A DNA stretch of 51,190 nt, from NCBI RefSeq assembly GCF_001050155.1, contig NZ_LFVY01000026.1, forward strand, positions 1 to 51,190, written 5' to 3'. The position numbers and the translations under genes are program-made. The notes under the pieces are model-generated. The model ran no database searches. It worked only from the letters and a program-made list of their open reading frames with translations, and was not told where the DNA came from. Source of the stretch: Nitratireductor soli. GTDB taxonomy: Bacteria > Pseudomonadota > Alphaproteobacteria > Rhizobiales > Rhizobiaceae. Positions 43,853-51,190 of this stretch are shown here, piece by piece. Numbering within the stretch: position 1 is the stretch's first letter; each line of letters begins with the position of its first letter.

Positions 43853-44251
43853 TCAGAAGATCTGGCAGAGCACCTCGCCACCCACATTCTGTTCACGTGC
43901 TTCGTGATCGGCCATCACGCCCTTCGGCGTCGAAAGAATGGCGATCCCGAGGCCGTTGGCAACCTGCGGAATGGATTTCACCGAAACGTACACCCGGCGG
44001 CCGGGCTTCGAAACACGCGCGATCTCGCGGATCACCGATCCGGCCTCGCCGTACTTCAGCTCGATCTCGATCTCCGACTTGCCATTGTCGTAGTCGACCT
44101 GGCTGTAGTCGCGGATGTAGCCTTCCGCCTTGAGCACATCGAGGACGCGGGCGCGCAAGCGCGAGGCCGGCGTCGAGACCCTGGTCTTGTTGCGGCCGAT
44201 GGCGTTGCGGATACGGGTCAGCATATCGCCGAGAGGATCATTCACGGACAT
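43853..44251 (-). CDS. rpsH: Ribosomal protein S8
   Basis: 16S rRNA-binding assembly protein (132 aa): [43 protein letters not shown], and the C-terminal [32 protein letters not shown]. In E. coli S8 represses the spc operon by binding its mRNA; I cannot see an equivalent site here. Confidence 0.98.
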   Translation of the reverse strand: MSVNDPLGDMLTRIRNAIGRNKTRVSTPASRLRARVLDVLKAEGYIRDYSQVDYDNGKSEIEIELKYGEAGSVIREIARVSKPGRRVYVSVKSIPQVANGLGIAILSTPKGVMADHEAREQNVGGEVLCQIF

Positions 44252-44263
44252 CGTCTTTTCCCC

Positions 44264-44569
44264 TTACCAGCTCGACTTGACCAGGCCCGGAACCAGGCCC
44301 TTGTTGCCCAGTTCGCGCAGCGCGATACGCGACATTCTCAGCTTGCGATAATAGGCGCGCGGGCGCCCCGTCACATCGCAACGATTGCGGATGCGCGTCT
44401 TCGACGAATTGCGCGGCAGGGCAGCAAGCTTGAGCTGTGCCTGGAAACGCTCTTCGATCGGCTTCGACTGATCCTTGACGATCGCCTTCAACTCCGCCCG
44501 CTTGGCGGCGAAGCGATCGACCAGCTTGCGCCGAGCCTTGTTCTTTTCGACTGCGCTGACTTTAGCCAT
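44264..44569 (-). CDS. rpsN: Ribosomal protein S14 (zinc-free form)
   Basis: Small-subunit protein (101 aa): [25 protein letters not shown] and [51 protein letters not shown]. It has the long form with a single Cys and no CxxC pair, so it is the zinc-independent type. Confidence 0.98.
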   Translation of the reverse strand: MAKVSAVEKNKARRKLVDRFAAKRAELKAIVKDQSKPIEERFQAQLKLAALPRNSSKTRIRNRCDVTGRPRAYYRKLRMSRIALRELGNKGLVPGLVKSSW

Positions 44570-44596
44570 TTAAAGTGTCCTTCTTCTCGCTTGCCG

Positions 44597-45154
44597 TTAC
44601 TGCCGGAACGGGAAGTTCAGGGCCTTGAGAAGGGCCCGCGCTTCGTCGTCGGTCTTGGCGGTCGTGCAAACGATGATGTCCATTCCCCAAACCTGATCGA
44701 CCTGATCATAGTTGATCTCGGGAAAAACGAGGTGCTCCTTGATGCCCATGGCGAAGTTGCCACGTCCGTCGAAGCTTTTCGGATTGAGGCCGCGGAAATC
44801 GCGGACGCGCGGCAGGGCGATGTTCACCAGCCGATCCACGAATTCATACATGCGATCCTTGCGCAGCGTCACCTTGGTGCCGATCGGCATGCCTTCACGA
44901 ACCTTGAAGCCGGCAATCGACTTCGAGGCGTGCGTGATGACAGGCTTCTGGCCGGCAATCAGCGCCAGATGCTCGGCGGCGGCCGCCGGCTTCTTGGAAT
45001 CGCCCGTCGCTTCGCCGACGCCCATGTTGATGACGACCTTTTCGAGGCGCGGCACCTGCATTTCGTTTTCATACTTGAAAGTATCGAGAAGCTCCTTGCG
45101 GATCACCTCCTCGTACTTCGCCTTCCAGCGCGGCTGGTACTGAGCTTTAGCCAT
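44597..45154 (-). CDS. rplE: Ribosomal protein L5
   Basis: 5S rRNA-binding protein (185 aa): [75 protein letters not shown] and [47 protein letters not shown] 45154 is the family start and overlaps the rplX end by 8 bp. Confidence 0.98.
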   Translation of the reverse strand: MAKAQYQPRWKAKYEEVIRKELLDTFKYENEMQVPRLEKVVINMGVGEATGDSKKPAAAAEHLALIAGQKPVITHASKSIAGFKVREGMPIGTKVTLRKDRMYEFVDRLVNIALPRVRDFRGLNPKSFDGRGNFAMGIKEHLVFPEINYDQVDQVWGMDIIVCTTAKTDDEARALLKALNFPFRQ

Positions 45155-45461
45155 CGATCGTTTCTCCAGAGCGCTTTGCCACGCGCACCTTCTTGCCGTC
45201 CTTCTGGACCTGGAAGCCGACACGGGTCGGCTTGCCGTCCTTGGGGTCGGCCACGGCCAGATTCGACAGGTGAATCGGCGCTTCCATGGAAATGATGCCG
45301 CCCTCGTTCTGAGCGGACTGCTTCTGGTGGCGGCGCACCAGGTTGACACCGCGGACGACCGCCTTGTCTTCCTTCGGCATCACCTTGACCACCTCGCCGG
45401 AACGGCCCTTGTCCTTGCCGGTCAGCACGACGACCTTGTCGCCTTTTTTAATCTTCTGCAT
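45147..45461 (-). CDS. rplX: Ribosomal protein L24
   Basis: Assembly-initiator protein of the large subunit (104 aa) with a KOW motif: [47 protein letters not shown]. Its end overlaps rplE by 8 bp; it follows rplN by 12 bp. Confidence 0.98.
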   Translation of the reverse strand: MQKIKKGDKVVVLTGKDKGRSGEVVKVMPKEDKAVVRGVNLVRRHQKQSAQNEGGIISMEAPIHLSNLAVADPKDGKPTRVGFQVQKDGKKVRVAKRSGETIDG

Positions 45462-45473
45462 ATCCCCGGCCTC

Positions 45474-45842
45474 CTAGAGCACTTCCGGCGCGAGCGAAAT
45501 GATCTTCATGTGGTTCTTGGCGCGCAGCTCGCGCGGCACCGGTCCGAAGATACGCGTGCCGACGGGCTCTTTCTTGTTGTCGACCAGAACGGCTGCGTTC
45601 TTGTCGAAGCGGATGACGCTGCCGTCGGCGCGGCGAATGTCCTTCGCCGTACGCACAACCACCGCCTTCATCACATCGCCCTTCTTCACGCGGCCGCGCG
45701 GAATGGCCTCTTTCACGGACACGACAATGATGTCGCCGACAGAGGCATATTTCCGCTTCGAACCGCCAAGCACCTTGATGCACATGACACGACGGGCGCC
45801 GGAATTATCCGCCACATCGAGGTTTGTTTGCATCTGAATCAT
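45474..45842 (-). CDS. rplN: Ribosomal protein L14
   Basis: Interface protein of the large subunit (122 aa): [65 protein letters not shown] and the end [29 protein letters not shown] 65-bp gap separates it from rpsQ, the point where the S10 and spc groups meet. Confidence 0.98.
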   Translation of the reverse strand: MIQMQTNLDVADNSGARRVMCIKVLGGSKRKYASVGDIIVVSVKEAIPRGRVKKGDVMKAVVVRTAKDIRRADGSVIRFDKNAAVLVDNKKEPVGTRIFGPVPRELRAKNHMKIISLAPEVL

Positions 45843-45907
45843 GACTGGCCGCCTTCTCGTTCAATGGAAAGCGGCTCAGACGTCCCGCTTCCCGGCTTTT
45901 TCAATCT

Positions 45908-46150
45908 TTACTGCGCCTGGGTATCGGTGACGACGACCCAGTTCTTGTCCTTCGAAATCGGCCGGGTCTCTTGGATCATGACCACGTCGCCGACCTTGCA
46001 CGCATTCGCTTCGTCATGCGCCTTGTACTTCTTGGACATACGCACGACTTTTTTCATCATCGGATGGGTGAAGCGACGCTCGACACGAACGACAATGGTC
46101 TTGTCGTTCTTGTCGCTCACCACGGTGCCCTGCAAAACGCGCTTTGGCAT
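45908..46150 (-). CDS. rpsQ: Ribosomal protein S17
   Basis: Primary 16S rRNA-binding protein (80 aa) with an OB fold: [73 protein letters not shown]. Follows rpmC by 11 bp. Confidence 0.98.
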   Translation of the reverse strand: MPKRVLQGTVVSDKNDKTIVVRVERRFTHPMMKKVVRMSKKYKAHDEANACKVGDVVMIQETRPISKDKNWVVVTDTQAQ

Positions 46151-46161
46151 ATTCGCTGTCC

Positions 46162-46362
46162 TCAGGCCTTGCTGCCGACCGACTTCTCGGCCGTGATTGT
46201 CTTGATGCGCGCGATATCCCTGCGGATTTCTTTCACGCGCGCGGTTTTCTCGAGCTGCCCAGTCGCTTTCTGGAAGCGCAGGTTGAACTGCTCTTTCTTC
46301 AGTTTGGCCAGCTCATCATTCAGCTGGTCCGGCGTCATCGCCCTGACATCAACGGCCTTCAT
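46162..46362 (-). CDS. rpmC: Ribosomal protein L29
   Basis: Two-helix protein near the tunnel exit (66 aa): [51 protein letters not shown] is typical, with a short C-terminal tail. Between rplP and rpsQ in standard order. Confidence 0.98.
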   Translation of the reverse strand: MKAVDVRAMTPDQLNDELAKLKKEQFNLRFQKATGQLEKTARVKEIRRDIARIKTITAEKSVGSKA

Positions 46363-46376
46363 CGCGTCCGCCTTTC

Positions 46377-46790
46377 CTACTCTGCAATACGCTGCACGAA
46401 GCGCGTCTTGATCGGCAGCTTGGCCGCGCCGAGACGCAGAGCCTCGCGTGCGACATCGACGGCAACGCCGTCGATCTCGATCATCACGCGGCCCGGCTTG
46501 ACGCGGCAGGCCCAGTAATCAACCGAACCCTTGCCCTTGCCCATGCGGACTTCGGTCGGCTTCGAGGTGACCGGCACATCCGGGAAGATGCGGATCCACA
46601 CGCGGCCCTGACGCTTCATCTGACGCGTAATGGCGCGGCGCGCGGCCTCGATCTGCCGGGCGGTGACCCGCTCCGGCTCCAGCGCCTTCAGGCCGAAAGA
46701 GCCGAAATTCAGTTCCGTGCCGCCCTTCGCCAGGCCGTGGATACGGCCCTTGAACTGCTTGCGGAACTTGGTGCGCTTTGGTTGCAGCAT
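46377..46790 (-). CDS. rplP: Ribosomal protein L16
   Basis: Large-subunit protein near the A site (137 aa): [106 protein letters not shown]. Nearly consensus throughout. Confidence 0.99.
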   Translation of the reverse strand: MLQPKRTKFRKQFKGRIHGLAKGGTELNFGSFGLKALEPERVTARQIEAARRAITRQMKRQGRVWIRIFPDVPVTSKPTEVRMGKGKGSVDYWACRVKPGRVMIEIDGVAVDVAREALRLGAAKLPIKTRFVQRIAE

Positions 46791-46810
46791 TGTTGTCTAC
46801 TCCAAAATTC

Positions 46811-47518
46811 CTAAGCGTTCTCGCGACGACGACCGCCGCTGCCGCCCTGTTCGCCTTCGATCGCGCGGCGCTCGGAGGCCATCGGATCGTGCTCCAGGAT
46901 CTCGCCCTTGAAGACCCAAACCTTGACCCCGCAAATGCCGTAGGCCGTCTTGGCCTCGGCCGTGCCGTAATCGACATCGGCGCGCAGCGTGTGCAGCGGC
47001 ACCCGACCCTCGCGGTACCATTCCATGCGAGCGATTTCCGCGCCGCCCAGACGACCCGCGCAGTTGATGCGGATACCCTCGGCGCCCAGACGCATCGCCG
47101 ACTGAACGGCGCGCTTCATGGCGCGGCGGAACGCCACGCGGCGCTCCAGCTGCTGGGCGATCGACTGGGCGATCAGCGTCGCGTCGATCTCCGGCTTGCG
47201 CACTTCGACGATGTTGAGGTGCGTCTCGGCATCCGTCATCGAAGCGACCTTGCGGCGCAGCTTCTCGATGTCGGCGCCCTTCTTGCCGATGATCAGACCC
47301 GGCCGCGCAGCGTGGATCGTCACGCGGCACTTCTTGTGCGGACGCTCGATCACCACCTTCGAGATCGCAGCCTGCTTCAGCTCTTTCTCGATGTACTTGC
47401 GGATCTTGAAATCCTCATGCAGCAGGTCGCCATACTCGGCATTGTCGGCGAACCAGCGCGAATCCCACGTGCGGTTGATCCCGAGACGAAGACCGATCGG
47501 ATTGATTTTTTGGCCCAT
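46811..47518 (-). CDS. rpsC: Ribosomal protein S3
   Basis: Small-subunit head protein at the mRNA entry (235 aa): [25 protein letters not shown] domain [25 protein letters not shown], and the C-terminal domain [65 protein letters not shown] Gly/Arg-rich tail ends it. Its ATG shares one base with the rplV stop. Confidence 0.99.
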   Translation of the reverse strand: MGQKINPIGLRLGINRTWDSRWFADNAEYGDLLHEDFKIRKYIEKELKQAAISKVVIERPHKKCRVTIHAARPGLIIGKKGADIEKLRRKVASMTDAETHLNIVEVRKPEIDATLIAQSIAQQLERRVAFRRAMKRAVQSAMRLGAEGIRINCAGRLGGAEIARMEWYREGRVPLHTLRADVDYGTAEAKTAYGICGVKVWVFKGEILEHDPMASERRAIEGEQGGSGGRRRENA

Positions 47519-47907
47519 CAGGCGGCCTCCACTTTCTCTTCCACTTCACGCACGACAATCGTCAGGTGCGAGAACGGCTTCTCGATCCGGCTGGCGCGGC
47601 CACGGCCACGCGCATGAAACCGCTTCATGACGATCGACTTGCCGACATGGGCCTCGGCCACGACCAACGCATCCACGTCCAGGTCATGGTTGTTCTCCGC
47701 GTTGGCGATGGCCGATTCCAGCGTCTTCTTGACGGTTTCGGCGATCCGCTTGCGCGAGAATTCCAGATCGGCGAGCGCAGTCGCGACCTTCTTGCCGCGG
47801 ATCATCGCTGCAACGAGGTTCAGCTTCTGCGGGCTGACGCGGATCGTGCGCAATACGGCACGCGCTTCGTTGTCAGCAAGCCTGCGCGGCGCTTTGGCCT
47901 TGCCCAT
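47518..47907 (-). CDS. rplV: Ribosomal protein L22
   Basis: Tunnel-wall protein (129 aa): [105 protein letters not shown]. Between rpsS and rpsC; its stop shares one base with the rpsC start. Confidence 0.99.
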   Translation of the reverse strand: MGKAKAPRRLADNEARAVLRTIRVSPQKLNLVAAMIRGKKVATALADLEFSRKRIAETVKKTLESAIANAENNHDLDVDALVVAEAHVGKSIVMKRFHARGRGRASRIEKPFSHLTIVVREVEEKVEAA

Positions 47908-47909
47908 GT

Positions 47910-48188
47910 CTATTTCCTCTTTGCCTTCTTGTCCGCCCCATGGCCGTAGTAGGTGCGGGTCGGAGAAAACTCACCAAACTTCTGCCCGACCATCTCTTCC
48001 GAGACATTGACGGGAATGTGCTTCTGGCCGTTGTAAACACCGAAGGTCAAACCCACGAACTGGGGCAGGATGGTGGAGCGACGGCTCCACATCTTGATGA
48101 CCTCGTTGCGGCCGCTTTCGCGCACCTTGTCGACCTTCTTGAGCAGATAGCCGTCGACGAAGGGGCCTTTCCAGACTGAACGGGACAC
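47910..48188 (-). CDS. rpsS: Ribosomal protein S19
   Basis: Small-subunit head protein (92 aa): [92 protein letters not shown]. Nearly consensus; two bases before rplV. Confidence 0.99.
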   Translation of the reverse strand: MSRSVWKGPFVDGYLLKKVDKVRESGRNEVIKMWSRRSTILPQFVGLTFGVYNGQKHIPVNVSEEMVGQKFGEFSPTRTYYGHGADKKAKRK

Positions 48189-48204
48189 TTGCCGCTACCT
48201 TTCC

Positions 48205-49041
48205 TTAGCTCTTGCGCTGATGGCGCGAGCGCATGATGAATTTGTCGGTCGACTTGTTCGACCGCGTCTTGGCGCCCTTCGTGGGCTTTCCCCAGGGCGA
48301 AACCGGGTGACGGCCGCCGGACGTGCGTCCTTCACCGCCACCATGCGGGTGGTCGACCGGGTTCATGGTCACGCCGCGGTTGTGCGGGCGCTTGCCCATC
48401 CAACGCTTGCGACCGGCCTTGCCCAGGCTGACATTGCCGTGATCCGGGTTGGACACCGCACCGACCGTGCCGAAGCAGGCACCCGAAACCAGGCGCTGTT
48501 CGCCGGAGTTCAGACGCAGGATCGCCATGCCCTGGTCACGACCGACCAATTGGACATAGGCGCCGGCGGAACGGGCAATCTGGCCGCCCTTGCCGGGCTT
48601 CAGCTCGACATTGTGGACGATCGTGCCGATCGGCATGGCCGACAGCGGCATCGCATTGCCCGGCTTCACGTCGACAGCCTTGTCGCTGGCGATGACCTTG
48701 TCGCCGGCAGCCAGGCGCTGCGGCGCCAGGATGTAGGACAATTCACCGTCGTCATAGCGCACCAGCGCGATGAACGCCGTGCGATTCGGGTCGTATTCCA
48801 GGCGCTCGACCGTACCGGCCACGTCGAACTTGCGACGCTTGAAGTCGATCAGGCGATAGGTCCGCTTGTGACCGCCGCCCTGGAACCGCGCGGTGATGCG
48901 GCCCGTATTGTTGCGGCCGCCCTTGCTGGTCAGGCCTTCCGTCAGCCCCTTGACCGGCTTGCCCTTGTACAGGCCGGACCGGTCGACGATGACCAGCTGA
49001 CGCTGGCCGGGGGTTACGGGTTTGTACTTCTTAAGTGCCAT
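48205..49041 (-). CDS. rplB: Ribosomal protein L2
   Basis: Large-subunit protein at the peptidyl-transferase periphery (278 aa): [71 protein letters not shown] and the strongly conserved [54 protein letters not shown]. Confidence 0.99.
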   Translation of the reverse strand: MALKKYKPVTPGQRQLVIVDRSGLYKGKPVKGLTEGLTSKGGRNNTGRITARFQGGGHKRTYRLIDFKRRKFDVAGTVERLEYDPNRTAFIALVRYDDGELSYILAPQRLAAGDKVIASDKAVDVKPGNAMPLSAMPIGTIVHNVELKPGKGGQIARSAGAYVQLVGRDQGMAILRLNSGEQRLVSGACFGTVGAVSNPDHGNVSLGKAGRKRWMGKRPHNRGVTMNPVDHPHGGGEGRTSGGRHPVSPWGKPTKGAKTRSNKSTDKFIMRSRHQRKS

Positions 49042-49062
49042 TGTCTTATCCTCGCCGCCCGA

Positions 49063-49356
49063 TCAAAGGCCAGTCGCGATGTCGATGGAATGACCTTCGG
49101 CCAGCGTGACAATCGCTTTCTTGACGTCGCTCTGGCGGCCGATCGTTCCGCGGAACCGCTTCACCTTGCCCTTGCGCACCAAGGTGTTGACGCCGGAAAC
49201 CTTGACGCCGAACAGCGCCTCGACGGCAGCCTTGATCGCGGGCTTCGTCGCGCCGCGCGCCACATTGAAGACCACCTGGTTGTTTTCCGACGCCATGGTC
49301 GATTTCTCGGTGATCGCCGGGCTGACAATCACGTCATAGTGACGAAGATCCGTCAT
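49063..49356 (-). CDS. rplW: Ribosomal protein L23
   Basis: Tunnel-exit docking protein for trigger factor and SRP (97 aa): [92 protein letters not shown]. Its start overlaps the rplD stop by 4 bp. Confidence 0.98.
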   Translation of the reverse strand: MTDLRHYDVIVSPAITEKSTMASENNQVVFNVARGATKPAIKAAVEALFGVKVSGVNTLVRKGKVKRFRGTIGRQSDVKKAIVTLAEGHSIDIATGL

Positions 49357-49973
49357 TTGAAACGCTCCTCGAGGGCTTCGACCGCGGCCTTCGAAAGGAC
49401 CAGCGTGCCGCGGCGCAGAATGTCGTACACATTGATGCCCTGCACCGGCAGAACATCGATGTTGGCGATGTTTTGGGCGGCCCGCTTGAAGCCGGCATCC
49501 ACTTCCGCGCCGCCGATCAGCAGCGCGTTGCTCAGGCCGAGCTTGGCGAAGGTTTCCACCAGCGCCTTGGTCTTCCCGTCGGCCAGCGCCAATTCGTCGA
49601 TGACGATCAGCTTGGCGCCCTTGGCCTTCGCCGAAAGCGCATGCTTCAGGCCGAGCGCGCGGACCCGCTTGGGCAAATCATGCTCGTGGCTGCGCACGAC
49701 CGGGCCGTGTGCCTTGCCGCCGCCGCGGAACTGCGGAGCGCGTGCCGAATGGTGACGCGCGCGGCCCGTGCCCTTCTGCTTGTACATCTTGGCGCCGGTA
49801 CGCGAAATCTCCGCGCGGCCCTTGGCCTTGTGCGTGCCCTGCTGCTTCTTGGCGAGCTGCCAGCGCACGACGCGATGCAGAATGTCATCGCGCGGCTCCA
49901 GGCCGAAGATCTCATCGGAGATCTTGAGCTTGCCGGCATCCGTGCCCGTGAGGGTGGTTACCTTGATATCCAT
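49353..49973 (-). CDS. rplD: Ribosomal protein L4
   Basis: Large-subunit protein reaching the exit tunnel (206 aa): [89 protein letters not shown]. In E. coli L4 autoregulates the S10 operon; no comparable leader can be recognised in this window. Overlaps rplC by one base and rplW by four. Confidence 0.98.
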   Translation of the reverse strand: MDIKVTTLTGTDAGKLKISDEIFGLEPRDDILHRVVRWQLAKKQQGTHKAKGRAEISRTGAKMYKQKGTGRARHHSARAPQFRGGGKAHGPVVRSHEHDLPKRVRALGLKHALSAKAKGAKLIVIDELALADGKTKALVETFAKLGLSNALLIGGAEVDAGFKRAAQNIANIDVLPVQGINVYDILRRGTLVLSKAAVEALEERFK

Positions 49974-50704
49974 TATTCAGCCCCCTCGCTGGCGGTGGCT
50001 TCTTCAACCTTGGCCGCACCATTATTGCTGCTGGCGCGGATGGCCGCCGGCATCGGGGCGTTCTCCGGCAGCGCAACCTTGACGGCATCGCGTACCATGA
50101 TCCACGCACCCTTCGAGCCGGGGACGGCACCGCGTACCAAAATCAGGCCACGCTCGGTATCCGTCGAAACGATTTCGAGGTTCTGCGTGGTGACGCGATG
50201 ATCGCCCATATGGCCGGCCATCTTCTTGCCCTTGAACACCTTGCCCGGATCCTGACGCTGACCGGTCGAACCATGCGAACGGTGCGAGACCGAGTTACCG
50301 TGGGTCGCGCGGCCACCACCGAAATTGTGGCGCTTCATGACACCCTGGAAGCCCTTGCCGATCGAGGTGCCCGTCACATCGACCTTCTGGCCGGGGACGA
50401 AATGCTCGACCGTGATCTCGGCGCCGACATCGAGAAGATTGTCGGGCGACACGCGGAACTCGGCCATCTTGGCCTTGGGCTCCACGGAAGCAGCGGCAAA
50501 ATGGCCGCGCAGCGCCTTCGACGTGTTCTTCACCTTGGCGAGTCCAACGCCGAGCTGAACCGCCGTATAGCCGTTCTTGTCCTCGGTACGCTGTGCGACA
50601 ACCTGACAGTTCTCCATGCGCAGAACCGTCACGGGCACATGCTCGCCCGCTTCGTTGTAGACGCGTGTCATACCGATTTTTTGTGCGATAACACCTGAAC
50701 GCAT
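49973..50704 (-). CDS. rplC: Ribosomal protein L3
   Basis: Large-subunit protein (243 aa): [54 protein letters not shown] and [68 protein letters not shown]. It has an Ala/Glu-rich C-terminal extension (about 30 residues) beyond the E. coli length. The gap to rpsJ is 86 bp. Confidence 0.98.
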   Translation of the reverse strand: MRSGVIAQKIGMTRVYNEAGEHVPVTVLRMENCQVVAQRTEDKNGYTAVQLGVGLAKVKNTSKALRGHFAAASVEPKAKMAEFRVSPDNLLDVGAEITVEHFVPGQKVDVTGTSIGKGFQGVMKRHNFGGGRATHGNSVSHRSHGSTGQRQDPGKVFKGKKMAGHMGDHRVTTQNLEIVSTDTERGLILVRGAVPGSKGAWIMVRDAVKVALPENAPMPAAIRASSNNGAAKVEEATASEGAE

Positions 50705-50790
50705 CGGTTCGATTTCCTTTCAGGGTTCCCCGCCTCCAGTCCCTCGTTCAGGGACGGCGGCGCAGGTTCCAGACCTCTTGTCTTGCGCCC

Positions 50791-51099
50791 TTAGAGCTTG
50801 ATCTCGACATCCACGCCGGCAGCCAGGTCGAGCTTCATCAGCGCATCGACCGTCTGCGGCGTCGGATCGACAATGTCGAGCAACCGCTTGTGGGTGCGCA
50901 TCTCGAACTGTTCACGGCTCTTCTTGTCGATGTGAGGAGACCGGTTCACAGTAAACTTCTCGATGCGCGTCGGCAGCGGCACAGGGCCGCGCACATTGGC
51001 GCCCGTGCGTTTCGCCGTGGACACGATTTCCCGCGTCGAAGCGTCGAGCACGCGATGATCAAACGCCTTGAGGCGGATACGGATATTTTGTCCGTTCAT
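50791..51099 (-). CDS. rpsJ: Ribosomal protein S10
   Basis: Small-subunit protein and NusG/NusB partner (102 aa): [102 protein letters not shown]. First gene of the S10 segment; tuf ends 60 bp upstream with a GC hairpin between. Confidence 0.99.
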   Translation of the reverse strand: MNGQNIRIRLKAFDHRVLDASTREIVSTAKRTGANVRGPVPLPTRIEKFTVNRSPHIDKKSREQFEMRTHKRLLDIVDPTPQTVDALMKLDLAAGVDVEIKL

Positions 51100-51120
51100 G
51101 TGTCACTTCCTTATTCCGCA

Positions 51121-51143
51121 GCGGCGCGGGATTGCCGCGCCGC
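51121..51143. terminator. GC-rich hairpin between tuf and rpsJ
   Basis: GCGGCGCGG (51121-51129), loop GATTG, CCGCGCCGC (51135-51143): a perfect 9-bp stem. There is no T run on the minus side, so it probably attenuates or processes the str/S10 transcript rather than ending it. Confidence 0.5.
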
Positions 51144-51159
51144 GCCGGAAAGTTCCCGT

Positions 51160-51190
51160 TTACTCAGTGATCGATGCGACGATGCCGGCG
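51160..51190 (-). CDS. tuf: Elongation factor Tu, last nine codons (runs off window)
   Basis: The minus strand ends with AGIVASITE and a TAA stop (51160-51162), the usual C-terminus of EF-Tu. EF-Tu is the expected gene immediately upstream of rpsJ. Only the end is visible, so the call rests on this short tail and the context. Confidence 0.8.
   Translation of the reverse strand, partial: AGIVASITE

Noticed and set aside
43547-45295. 582-codon plus-strand frame across rplF-rplE
   Set aside because: Antisense to five ribosomal protein genes.
50705-50790. E. coli-like S10 leader (L4 autoregulation) between rpsJ and rplC or upstream of rpsJ
   Set aside because: No recognisable leader hairpins; the true operon leader would lie upstream of tuf, outside the window.

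Overview
The window is a high-GC stretch of chromosomal core genome from an alphaproteobacterium. Gene content, gene order and repeat style point to the Hyphomicrobiales (Rhizobiales), most likely a Mesorhizobium/Phyllobacteriaceae-type organism. Supporting signs are a pyruvate dehydrogenase beta subunit with its own lipoyl domain beside pdhA and pdhC, the eno-ftsB-pdhABC neighbourhood, GTTC-N7-GTTC SOS boxes, a glnB-glnA operon behind GG-N10-GC (sigma-54) elements, and rhizobial-style intergenic palindromes. This placement is inference; no 16S or database comparison was possible. No rRNA, tRNA, CRISPR array, insertion sequence, prophage or toxin-antitoxin system was seen.

Layout. Positions 1-11572 read almost entirely on the minus strand: tpiA, secG, pyrG, an endonuclease/exonuclease/phosphatase-fold protein, a VOC protein, kdsA, eno, a DUF4180 protein, ftsB, pdhA, pdhB and the 5' part of pdhC, which runs off the left edge. 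From 11750 the plus strand carries ppiD, trpD, trpC, moaC and moeA. Next come two strong palindromes and a small exported protein on the minus strand. At 18080-22481 ssb (minus) and uvrA (plus) diverge across a gene-poor spacer of about 970 bp with a perfect SOS box near each gene. A DUF72 gene and the convergent NAD(P)HX repair enzyme (nnrE/nnrD fusion) follow, then glnB-glnA with tandem sigma-54-type elements and an intrinsic terminator, a conserved unknown, a two-part sodium:solute symporter, a YggT-like membrane protein, and a minus-strand block of ATP12 chaperone, DMT transporter, RluA-type pseudouridine synthase, crcB, rarA and a DegP/DegQ-type protease.

From 36754 to the right edge lies the complete S10-spc-alpha ribosomal cluster on the minus strand (rpsJ to rplQ, with secY, adk and rpoA), preceded by the last codons of tuf. 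A promoter-like sequence upstream of rpsM suggests the alpha segment can be transcribed separately, and a clear intrinsic terminator follows rplQ.

The genes serve central carbon flow (tpiA, eno, pdh), nucleotide and Kdo synthesis (pyrG, kdsA), protein export and folding (secG, secY, ppiD, degQ), tryptophan and molybdenum cofactor synthesis, SOS DNA repair (ssb, uvrA, rarA), nitrogen control (glnB, glnA) and translation. I did not find a convincing undescribed multi-gene system. The most interesting signals are small: palindromic repeats translated in frame inside the pdhC linker, a hairpin-rich spacer between two SOS boxes, a complete EF-hand loop in a solute symporter, a DUF486 gene relic next to the ribosomal terminator, and a GTGAATGG inverted-repeat array between rpsM and rpsK.
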